Source: Ascaphus truei
Taxonomy: Eukaryota > Chordata > Amphibia > Anura > Ascaphidae
Assembly (NCBI GenBank): GCA_036426205.1
Contig: WSYH01002425.1
Span: 1 to 64,000 of the forward strand
Length of the DNA stretch: 64,000 nucleotides
Direction: 5' to 3'
The position numbers were made by a program, and so were the translations under genes. Below the pieces are notes generated by a model. That model searched no databases, had not been told where the DNA came from, and saw only the letters and a list, made by a program, of their open reading frames with translations. Of this stretch, positions 54,737 to 64,000 are shown piece by piece (position 1 is the stretch's first letter; each line of letters begins with the position of its first letter).

Positions 54737-55085
54737 AAATACAAAAAAATCTGCAGCACTCACCACGAAGATGTACTGTATTCAATCAAGAATGTTAATA
54801 CACCCCATGAAAACAACCAAAAACTGACCGAGCAATGTTTGGGACAACTCTGGGTCCTTTCTCAAACTCAGTTTTTGGTTGTTTTATCATGTGCAGTAAA
54901 AGAGGCATGCTTCCATCCTGCCATCCTAGGACGCTTCGTTTGGATCCGTGCTGCTGGGTTAGTGATTGAGTACATCTCATATATGCTTTTATTCAACCTC
55001 CGTTTGTGAGTGCGCATTTTATATTTTTTCCAGTCCGATAAAATTATTTTTAAACTTTAACACACTAGGAGAGCGCCTGTTTTCT
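54737..55085 (-). mobile_element. PLE terminal-repeat-like fragment with long stem
   Basis: On the minus strand a TTTGAGAAAGGACCC..GTCCCAAAC block resembles a hammerhead core with stem II. It is enclosed by inverted arms AAAACAACCAAAAACTGA at 54805-54885 that would form a long stem I. Its tail (AGGAGAGCGCCTGTTTTC near 55068) is of the type seen at the ends of other PLE repeats. No coding part is attached. Confidence 0.45.
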
Positions 55086-55112
55086 TTTTGTCTTTTTGCA
55101 AGATCAGTGAGT

Positions 55113-55114
<2 letters not shown>

Positions 55115-55145
<31 letters not shown>

Positions 55146-55184
55146 TATATATATTATATTAGATATATATATATATATATATAT
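55115..55184. repeat. (TA)n microsatellite
   Basis: TA repeat with a few interruptions. Confidence 0.95.
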
Positions 55185-55641
55185 TTAATGCCCTGTAAAA
55201 GTTGCACTTCAGAGGAGTGTGATGTGAAATCTTAAATTGTTTGTAAAGAAAATGACAAACCAAACTCACATTCACATATCTCTTTAAAAGGGAATGTGTT
55301 GTGACATTTCCTGTTAAAAATTTACGATGAAGGGAATAAGAAAACAAATGAAAAAGGAGACTTTCCAAAACATGGTATGAGTCAGGGCTTTAGTCATCAT
55401 GCACGCGTACATAGTACAAATTTAGACCTTTTAGAATGCTGAAGATTTTATCTTGTTTAGAGTTTAATTTTTTTTTTCTTATGATAACATAAGTGCATTA
55501 TTGGTCCACTTTCTAGCTATTGCCGTTACAGATGTACTGTAGCAAAGGTTATTGCTGCAATGCTGAATATTGCATTATAACATAGAAAATCTCAGTTATT
55601 TCATTGGATTCAATGGCAGTGATCATGCCAAATATTGCAGA

Positions 55642-56148
55642 CAGGGCCGCCAAAAGGGGGGGCTGCCGGTGCTGACATCCCGGCCCTGTGAGTCAGTGGG
55701 CCGTGCCCTTTTTATTAAAAAAAGTCAAACAAAAAAAATGGCGGCGGCACACCGCGTGCGCATGCGCAGGGAAAGCAGGTTGTCTGGCCTGTGCCTGTGG
55801 GCCCGCTCACCCCCCCCGCTCCACCCCCCCGCTCCCAACGTGGAACAGAGAGGAAGTGCCATGGAGGGCCCTCGCGCGCCAACCCAGGTTCCCCCCGCGT
55901 GCCCGCCTCCATCCGCGGATTCTGCAGTCTCGCCCCCCCCAAGCCACCCACCTCCCGTGCCCCCCCTCAGTTTTTTTCCGTATTACAATAAGAAAAAAAC
56001 AGTTAAGTAAAAGTTGCGCGCTAAAATGTTTTTTTCGTAGTAGGTGTGCTATGGGTTCGGGGTTCGGGGGGTGGGGTGGGGAGAAAGGGGGCTGCTCCTT
56101 TCATCCTTTCATTTGTCCAGGGCCCCATGATTTCTGTTGATGGGCCTG
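55642..56148. mobile_element. Non-autonomous hAT-type element (507 bp)
   Basis: It is flanked by ATTGCAGA at 55634-55641 and 56149-56156, a perfect 8-bp duplication as expected for hAT. The ends are CAGGGCCGCCA and, reversed, CAGGCCCATCA, matching the CAGGG-type hAT terminus. The inside is GC-rich with C and G homopolymer runs. The overlapping proline/arginine-rich ORFs are not genes. Confidence 0.85.
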
Positions 56149-56156
56149 ATTGCAGA

Positions 56157-57976
56157 ATTTCCCACCATAACGTGCCAGCGTTTACAATAACCTCTGCTAC
56201 ATCTTTATGTTTACATGCATTATTCATGTATTTATGGCCACTGTGGCTAATAAAAAGATTAATAGATTTGGATATTTGCCCCTTTTTACATAAAGTGTCG
56301 GGAATATATTGAAATTCCATACTGTATATACTTATATCTTCAATAGAAAAGTAGACCCAATTGGGTTATTAGAAAAAGGGGGTAAATTGAACAAATCCCC
56401 ATCATTATTACAGTTTCCACTTTTTGCCTAAACCCTCATACAAATTAGGTATCCTCTTTCAACTATCATGCATACTCAATTTTTCATTGAATTAAGCAAT
56501 ATTTGAAAAAAAAAATGTTCAAAGTGCAACACTTATTTTTGGTGAAGGGGGTGCCAATGTATTGTGGATAAATGATATAAAATATGTCAAGTATCAATAT
56601 ACAGTAACTACAAAAATACTTTTTAGCTTCATATAAAAGCTTAATTGTTCTGCTGTATTTCATTTTACTATTACAAATATCAAATTGTTCTTCCTACTAA
56701 TTATATGCCAAGGGGCCATTCTGGCTCATAAAAATGAAACATTTTGATACAATTATGCAACTAATGACAAACTAAAGGTCAACATTTTTTTATACACATG
56801 TATTGCTAAAAGATTAAAGAAGCAGCAGAAAGTGAAGGATGAGGGGAGGGTCTAACCTGGTGAATAGAATTACATATACAGTAATTAAACTAGAGATAGG
56901 AGAAAAGAGGCTGAGGGCGAGTGAGCATTTTACTATCTTTAGTAGGATTAGCAAAGTTGTATGGCTTAATTCACAAAATTCTTCATATCCTTCAACTTAT
57001 TCAATACTGTACATCAGCGGTTTTGCTTGATTTTTATTCTAACTTTTAACATGACCAGTGACACTTCAACAATCATAACTATGGTATCCCTATTGATCAA
57101 TGTATTTTTTGCCATTTTAACCAGTGCCCCTTTTGGGGGGGGGATGCACATCAGTCACTGACCTTTAAATGACTAGTGCTGGTATACTGTAAGTAAATGT
57201 TTGATTTTAAGGGATTGCTTTAAACCCCGTCTACTTTGGTGTAGACTGCCTGTACACCTAGGGGACTCCTCATCTGAAAATATTTAAATGACTGAAGAGC
57301 TTCCATAGTTGAGCCATTTCATACTTACAGTGATATGTCAGTGATATTCCAAGATTGTTGCATACAGTGAGCTAAGAGACTGGATTTCAACATTTCTATA
57401 GTTTATAAAAATGTTTTACAGTAGTTCCTACAGCACCAGTTTAATTTGTGCTGAGAAAGACAATTATGTAATAAAGATAGTTGACATAAAGGAATAATTT
57501 CTTGTCTGAGTGTTGCTTAAAGAGATATTCTGTGATAGCAAAACATGAGCTGAATGGGAGATGATGGGCATTTAGGTGCATTAACCAGTAAGGGAGCTTG
57601 ATCAATTTGGGCTCATGTGACTGGTAACTGACTTTTTCTTTACTTTTTATATTTTGAAATGGAAGCACATGGGACAAAATACTTGAATAACAACTTGATA
57701 CAGTGTCAGCTTCTATATGCTTTGAAGTCCCTACGCTATGCTTTAAAAAAGCATTTAAAATAAGGAAATCAAATACAGCACACCAAATAGCATGATGCAG
57801 TTTAAATTAAGCTTTTGTACCAAGGTAAAATATATGTTGATACGATGGCCTGTATTATATATTCTATAATAAATTGGCCTTCACTTCATCAAAAAATATT
57901 GCTGTTCATTGCACATGCACGATAGCTGTGTCTAGAGACCTAATTCATGTAGGTTTAGGCAAACAGGGGAAATGTG
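56157..57976. other. AT-rich DNA, no gene seen
   Basis: No recognisable coding or repeat feature. TACTGTA/TACAGTA motifs are frequent. Confidence 0.35.
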
Positions 57977-58200
57977 GTAATTATGTATGTATGTATGTAT
58001 GTATGTATGTATGTATGTATGTATGTATGTCTTTATTTATATAGCGCCATTAATGTACATAGCGCTTCACAATAGTAATACACGTGACAATATAAATAAC
58101 AAATAGTACAAATAACAGATCATGGGAATAAGTGCTTCAGACATAAAAGTAACATTGTAGAAAAGGAGTCCCTGCTCCGAAGAGCTTACAATCTAATTGT
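57977..58200 (-). mobile_element. L2-type LINE 3' tail with (TATG)n expansion
   Basis: On the minus strand it has ATTGTAAGCTCTTCGG and GGCGCTATATAAAT, the end shared with 24100-24420 and 33815-34343. The terminal repeat has become a (TATG)n microsatellite at 57983-58030. Confidence 0.85.
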
Positions 58201-58204
58201 ATGG

Positions 58205-60040
58205 GGATCTACTCAATTCCCCCTGTTCCCCTTTTTAATCCCTCTTTTAAAGTTGGGCCTACTTTTCTATTGAAGATATAATTAATATCTGGAATTGCAA
58301 TTTATAGATACCCTTTTAGGTAGAAAAGGGGAACATGTCCAAATCTATTATTCCCTTATTAGCCAAAGTGTTCTTGAAGCCTACTGTACATAACCGCAAT
58401 GTCTAGTAAGGTGTTAGTTACCCATAGGCTGTAAGACTAGCCACAACTGCTAAAGAATACAAGGTAATAACCTTGCAACCAAGCTACACCCTATGATCCC
58501 TCTTTTCCCAACTATACTCATTACCCCCCTTTATCATGCCCTTCAAGCATAGTAGCCACAACATGGCAAACAGACTTACAGACCACCAGTCTGGAAAAAA
58601 GCACACCATTCTGCATTGACAAGTGACTTCATAGAATTTCGAAGATGGGCATAAAATGCTAGTTTTATGCATAGATAACAAATGCACTGAAAAGATGTTT
58701 GAGAATTTTCATTTACAGTTAACTTAATGAACAATGTTACTTGGCCAAAGTCAAATGTGCCACCAGAATGAACATTGTTTCCATACAGGATGTTCATTTT
58801 AAAACTTGGTGTTGGCTATTTTAATTAGATCGAATTCCTTTGAATTATTTAAAGGGAGAAAGTTATAAATATATAAAGAAAAAGGTTTTATTTTGAACAA
58901 TGTATTCCATTGTTTCATATTTCAGGCCCTGGTGTTCAATTTGTTCAGTATATAGCACAGAGGGAAATTTGGATACTAACAGGAGAAACAGAAAAAGCTT
59001 GCCTAATATCTGAAGCTGACCATTTTAATATATCGTATTTTAATTACGTTTATTAATTTGATGTTAGTCAGAAAGGCTGATTAATGTATTAGAAGGGTGA
59101 ACATTTTCTAAGGTTCCAATTAGTACTAGATAGACTTGTAATTAAATTCCAGTATTAATTTGTTCCTGTCTATTTCTACCACATCACTTTTAATCAAAGT
59201 AATGTACATGACAAATACCAACTTTCTATTTAAATACAAGGCATTGGAGTTAAAAAAAAGTGACCATTTCACCAAATGAAGCATTTGAAATTAAGAGTAA
59301 CATTTTCATGAAATTAGACATCTAGGGATGTTTGGAGAAAATGCCTTACACCTGTGTGGGGTGTTTTTTTATTTTTTTTTACCATGCGGAAACATGTTAT
59401 AAGGTGGGCTATAGTCAACTAATCATATATGTCCTTACATGTAAAGAGAAAATCAAGCAACATAAATACAAAATGAATGCAATATAGAAAAGACCGTATT
59501 TATAAGTGATCTTCAACTTGGGAGGTATTATGTAAAACTTTTGGTTGCTGGAAAAAAATCTTGCTGATGTAAACATCTCTGTAAGGATTAGAACAAGTTA
59601 TTGGCAAAAGTGTCAAAGTGAGTTATTAGATTTTTTTTCTTTGCACCCAAGAGCAGAATCATTTATGTAAAGTGTTTCATTTCAGGTTAATTACATGAAA
59701 GAGGTGATCTGTTCCTGGTTTTAATTAATTCCTCCTGTCAAGGAGATGGGGAGGAAAATACTATTAAAACAAATATATATTGCAATACAGTCCTAAAACT
59801 ACAGTCTTGTTTTATTAAACACGGTAAACATGTTTTTCTTAAAAGAATAGAAGGGCTACAAATCTGAAAATGCTAAAAGAAAGAAATGAACAAGCTATCA
59901 AACAGGAAGGGTCTAATTAGGTACCCTGTAAAGATTGTAAATATGGTTTATACATTTAGCAGGGCACCTCCTGGCTACTGCAGACGAGACTACGACTATT
60001 CTAAAGCTTGCCAAACTAGCCCTGTTACATTCTGGGTATG
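58205..60040. other. AT-rich DNA, no gene seen
   Basis: No coding frame above chance and no clear repeat. It could be intron or intergenic sequence. Confidence 0.35.
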
Positions 60041-60044
60041 TGCT

Positions 60045-60232
60045 AGGCTTGTTTAAGGCACGTTTAAGGCATTTCTGCATTGACTAATGACCCATATGAT
60101 TAACACAGCAGGGGTCCCTGGCAGTCCCATTCAGTTTGAATGGGACTGCTAGGGACCCCCGCTGTTAATTTGATGGGCCATTTATCAATGCAGAAATGCT
60201 GGGGCTAGTTTAAGGCAAGTTTAAGGCATGTA
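60045..60232. mobile_element. Foldback MITE (GGGGGTCCCTGGCAGTC core), copy 2
   Basis: The arms include GTTTAAGGCACGTTTAAGGC, answered by GTTTAAGGCA-type sequence reversed, CATTTCTGCATTGA with TCAATGCAGAAATG, and GGGGTCCCTGGCAGTCCCAT with its complement around TTCAGTTTGAA. The core matches the foldback at 42918-43207; the outer arms differ. Confidence 0.8.
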
Positions 60233-60239
60233 TTCGGAA

Positions 60240-60745
60240 TGTACCTGGGTGTACCTGGGTCTTTTTGGCGATTGCCACTGGTTTGTGTTAGAATAGTCGC
60301 AGTCTCTGCTGTAAATCTACCCAAACCCTGGTGTTCACAGGTTTGCCAGTAGTTATCATGGGGTTTTCCCCCTTCATCCATGGTGCTGTGTTTGAGTGAC
60401 AGCAGGGGGTGGCATATCCTGTTGTGGCTGGGCCAATGGTATGCCTGCCCTCTGGCTGTACTTAAGGGCAGGACCGCCCTAAAGTTAGTTAGTTGTTCCT
60501 TCCCCATGAGGAAGGCATGTCATGACTGGGAGCCTGAGATTGGGGCCTTCCCATGTGCTCTTTCCTCCTGGGAGGAGTAAAGTAACTATACCTCTGCCTC
60601 CGCTAGGGAGGTGGGGACGAGCTAGGACAGCTGCGGTTGCACTAGGCCTGTAGTGACGGTCCAGGGACTATCTCCGGTGATACCTGAGAGCTGATATATG
60701 AGACTGTGAGCCGGCAGGTGACTGCTTAGAACCTGTGAAATATTA
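60240..60745 (+). mobile_element. LTR-like segment
   Basis: GGGCCAATGG (CCAAT box) near 60430 and GTACTTAAGGG, a TATA-like site, near 60460 are followed by a C/T-rich R-like stretch with CTCTGCCTCCGC near 60595. The start is not defined and the right side is cut by a PLE repeat. The decayed frame at 61930-62690 may belong to the same element. Confidence 0.4.
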
Positions 60746-60749
60746 GTGC

Positions 60750-61670
60750 ATAAACTAGCGCTAGTGTCGCTATGTGAATATAGTATTAATTATAATATAA
60801 CATAAAACATGAAGTCCTGTAAACACAAGTGCACAAAGATGCCCAAAATAGTCCCACTGGTGATCTCACAATCAGTAATAGTACTGTGAAAAAAACAGAC
60901 CTTCTGTGGCGCTGTGGTACGAAGAAACGTGCACTCCTATGTGCAAAACATGCAATGTAAGTCACTACCGATGATATTCAATATTCAGAAGACTTTGCAC
61001 CTCAAAGAAAAGGAGACAAAAACGTGGAAAACACTTCCATAGTGTGTTATCCAAATAACAATAAGCTGATGATAGCTGGCAGAAGCAAATTAATATTCCA
61101 AATGGAAAAATGGTGATCTGAATAAAAAATGTACAAATGTACATCACAATATAACAAACATAAAAAGAGCGCTCCTTGCACTCAATATAAAACCTGCTCC
61201 GCTGATTGGGAAAAATTAGAATCCTACACACCACAGGTGACGAAGACATAAGCCTTAGTGTGGAAATGTCACTTGCTTCGGTACACCGCTCTTAGTAGGT
61301 AGTATAATGTCCGTGTTCCAGGGATGCCTTGCCGCCTGGACTCGTCTGAAACCTCACCGCTCGGCTCCTCTGCTGATGTCACCACAAATTCTCCTACTAC
61401 GGTGTCCGTGCTGTGCCACAACTCCTACTCATTTCAAAACTCTAAATAGCGGGTTTCTTCATCGGGCATTGCTGCAAAGTTCTGCAAGGGTTTGGCGCAA
61501 AAGCCAGAACCCCACCCAAGCGATATGACTGGCTCAGCCAATAGCCAGAGTCACCCCCAGTCAATGCTGCCAAGTGCCCCTCCTTAAATCTCAGCCAGAG
61601 GGAGGGGGCAGTCCGACAGCCAATGCCTAAAGACTTTGAAGAATAAGGGAGGTACCGGATGCAGCGGACC
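60750..61670 (-). mobile_element. PLE terminal-repeat-like segment
   Basis: It has the AGAGCGCTCC and AATAAAAAATG style of the other PLE ends. On the minus strand near 61450-61480 it carries CCCGATGAAGAAACCCGC, a hammerhead core relic with stem II almost gone. Boundaries are approximate, and no PLE coding part is attached. Confidence 0.5.
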
Positions 61671-61929
61671 GCACCCTCAGTTTTCAGAGCCTGGTGAGTG
61701 AAAGAGTCGGGCTACCCTTTACTCCTGTGCCTTTGTATTCAGCAAACACTGAATATGTCCAGCAATATGGAATTATTCCACTATCATCTGCCAGGACGAC
61801 TCCTGGTGGTAACTGTGGAAGGGAAGAGGTACCTGCTGCCTCTGCCTGAAGTGTGACTTTTCAGGTGGCGAACTCGCCTGGGGAGTTCAGTGTGCCTGAT
61901 GTGGAGCACCGTTCCTGAGGCCTATGCTG

Positions 61930-62690
61930 ACGTGGCCTACGGAATTCACGGAGAAGGATGTGACTGACCCCAATACTTGGGTGGTTGACCCTGCTGCTAT
62001 AAAGCAACAATGGAGGCTTTGGAGGGCTGTGCGCCCTAGCTGAGGCCAAAAGGATTCGAATATCACGATAACCACACATAACACTGAGACGGTACCAGAC
62101 ACGGTCCCCGCAGAGGAACCAGAGACGGTCGATGAATCGGAACCAGCCCAAGAGATGTTGGGTAAGGTGACTGCCCTGGGTGAGGAGGCACCATTGTTCT
62201 CAGAGGCGCATGAGCCGGGACTGGCATTTCAGTTTGCCGCTGATAACTCGGAAATCATCCGGTGCCTTTCCCCTGCGGATGTGTCCCTACCTTCTTCCTG
62301 CACCAGCAGCCATCACTCTTCGGTGGTGTTCTGGCTGCTGATGATTCTGCCAGCCGAGACTGGAGATGAGCCGAGTGACACCAGCAACTTTGCACAGCAG
62401 CGGAGTCCTGTACCGATGACTGCAACTATGAGACCCAAGAGGCGGATGAGCCTACCCCTCGTAGAGGTGTCCCAAGGTATATCCAGGGATTCTTCAGTGC
62501 TGATGGAGGTGTCTTCTGGTGTCGATGTCCACGTGGCGGATATCAATCAAGACAGAGTACCCACCTCTATGCAACGCCCAGATGTCGACATTCTCCCAGG
62601 GGAGGATCTGGTCAAGCTCTAGGATCCTGTACCAATTGCCGGAGATGACATCCTGCAGACATCAACCACTGGGGCGGATGAGAAGCCATA
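61930..62690 (+). pseudogene. Unidentified decayed reading frame
   Basis: A single frame runs from about 61938 (EFTEKDVTDPNTWVVD, then QQWRLWRAVRPS) through an acidic part (EEPETVDESEPAQ) to about 62690. It is interrupted by TGA near 62040 and TAG near 62620. The acidic, Ser/Pro-rich composition and nearby LTR-like sequence would fit a retroelement gag-type protein, but I do not recognise it. Confidence 0.4.
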
Positions 62691-62829
62691 GATCCCCTCT
62701 CCAGTGAGTACTGCTACTGTTCCTTCTGTTACTCCCTTACCGTTCACTTGCTCTATGAGTGAACGCAGGGCTAGCCTGAAACTGTCCTGCAAAGATGACT
62801 CATCTCTGAGACGCAGGGATGTATCTACT

Positions 62830-64000
62830 CCCAAAAACAAAAAACAAAACTGTGCGCTACTACCTAACTACCTATTAAGTATATATATATAGAAATATAC
62901 ACAGTGCAGTGACTATACCCTCAAATAAGTGATGAAAAAATAAATAAAAAATTGAACCACAAATCCCACAGTGAGATAGTTATGCATAAAATAATAAATG
63001 CCACATAACCGTGTTGGGGATAAGGGCGTCTGCAGCTGTAAACGCAGGGGTGGCTCAGCACCCCACACACACTAAGAGAATGGAAACAAAAGAAAACAGC
63101 GCACAACGCCAAATAGTGAAGTAAAATCAACATTATATTATCAGATTTAAAAGGGGGTAATACAGTACCGACACACTTTATTGAAGTGTGGTCGGTACCG
63201 CAAGCCGGGAAATCTCCCGGCTTGCTAGTGGCCGCCCCTCGGCGTGCCGCGCGTCATAGACGCGCGGTCACGCGTCATCGGGAGCGTGCGCCCCCTGCAC
63301 GCATGTCCAGGGGCTCCCCGAGGGAGCCCTGGTGTCCCGCGATCGCGGGACAGCGGCAGGGGGTTCCGGGGGACCCGGCGGACCCGGCAGCGGTAGGGAG
63401 AGCGCCCCGATCGGAGGGCGCTCTTCCGCTGCTTCGGCGCGCGCCCGTCACTCTCGGGCGCGCGCCAGGCTACTGCTGCGGCAGAGAACGGGCAAATGCT
63501 CGAATAAACTCTGCCGCAGCAGTATATCTGCGTACATGAAAAAGATTGGTAAAAGGCATGTAGTGTGTATCATACTGTTTACCACTCGGCAGCTGTTAGC
63601 TGTAGATTCAGGTGCTTGTTTCCCTCTGCTGATGCAGCTCGGTTGATTCTGGGGCAGGACGTCAGTCTTTCACTCCCAAGGGGATTTCCCTTCATGCAGC
63701 CAGGTTCAGCAGCTGGTATTGGGGCTCGGTGAAATCGCTCCGGCTTCCTGGCCGATATGGAGCTGCTCCTATACCTCAGCAGGTATATTCTCTGCACAGA
63801 GGTAGGACCGCAGCTCACTGGGGTGCCCTCAGCGTGCCACGATGCCGCTCCGTCGCGGGACTCCGTGTAGTGACGTCACTGTCTCCACAGCAGTGGTGGA
63901 TTCAATAGGGAAGTTTGAACAGTCTTACAAAGTCTCTCATAAGTGTCCAAAACAGCACACAGGATGAAATAAAAACAGGACAGGCCAGTGTATAGACAAA
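62830..64000 (-). mobile_element. PLE terminal-repeat-like segment holding a family B element
   Basis: AT-rich repeats with AAACAGCGCACAACG near 63098, in the style of other PLE 3' ends, continue after the poly-hairpin insertion into a sequence with a TGACGTCA CRE at about 63872. It runs off the window. The hammerhead part is not seen. Confidence 0.4.
63168..63522 (+). mobile_element. Family B poly-hairpin element, copy 2 (355 bp)
   Basis: Same length and order of hairpins as copy 1, flanked by TA (63166-63167, 63523-63524). I see only four differences from copy 1. Two of them are G at 63484 and C at 63511, where copy 1 has C at 30832 and G at 30859; these are partners in the 3' terminal stem, so pairing is kept. 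Another difference lies in a hairpin loop. Confidence 0.85.

Noticed and set aside
55570..56140. Pro/Arg-rich ORFs of about 150 codons
   Set aside because: They fall inside the hAT-type MITE with C and G runs and have no conserved pattern.

Overview
The window reads as repeat-dense nuclear DNA from an amphibian, most likely a frog. Four things suggest this: many Penelope-like elements (PLEs) with a GIY-YIG endonuclease and hammerhead-like motifs in their terminal repeats; L2-type and L1-type LINEs and a CORE-SINE; Ty3/Gypsy-type LTRs; and very many foldback MITEs. No bacterial-style operon, rRNA or tRNA gene and no clearly intact host gene is visible. The species call is an inference from repeat content. 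Almost every recognisable coding stretch is a decayed transposon.

Layout. 1-2.3 kb: the end of a Gypsy-type LTR, an open frame ending in a BEN-like domain, then a compact CRE/CCAAT promoter-like block. 2.3-10.4 kb: several foldback elements, a 0.55-kb polypyrimidine tract and mostly featureless AT-rich DNA. 10.4-14.1 kb: a + strand PLE broken by two LTR insertions. 14.1-14.8 kb: TA-targeting MITEs in TA microsatellites. 14.8-21.7 kb: a minus-strand PLE (PLE-1) split by a 5.1-kb second PLE (PLE-2) that contains the assembly gap at 19279-19923. 22-24.4 kb: microsatellites, a foldback MITE and an L2-type LINE. 26.7-29 kb: a truncated Gypsy element with gag and LTRs. 29-30.9 kb: foldbacks and the first copy of a GC-rich poly-hairpin element. 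31-36 kb: an L1-type LINE, another PLE, an L2 tail and MITEs. 36-42.2 kb: an unidentified reading frame interrupted by a 772-bp TA-flanked element and a 4.8-kb PLE (PLE-3). 42.4-45.3 kb: an LTR, foldbacks and a CORE-SINE. 45.5-54.7 kb: an LTR split by an 8.1-kb inverted pair of PLEs. 55.6-56.1 kb: a hAT-type MITE. 57.9-64 kb: an L2 tail, a foldback, LTR and PLE terminal-repeat pieces, a decayed unidentified frame and the second poly-hairpin copy.

How it fits together. Target-site duplications let the insertion order be read directly. PLE-2 sits in PLE-1 with a 17-bp duplication. PLE-3 sits in the unidentified frame with a 9-bp duplication. The 8.1-kb PLE pair sits in LTR E with a 16-bp duplication. 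An LTR sits in PLE-0 with AATAC and another with TAAA. A hAT element has ATTGCAGA. The most unusual material is a group of TA-flanked elements sharing a terminal TTTATTCGAGC-like motif. One subfamily is a 355-bp chain of hairpins in two nearly identical copies, where the few differences include a compensatory base-pair swap in the terminal stem.
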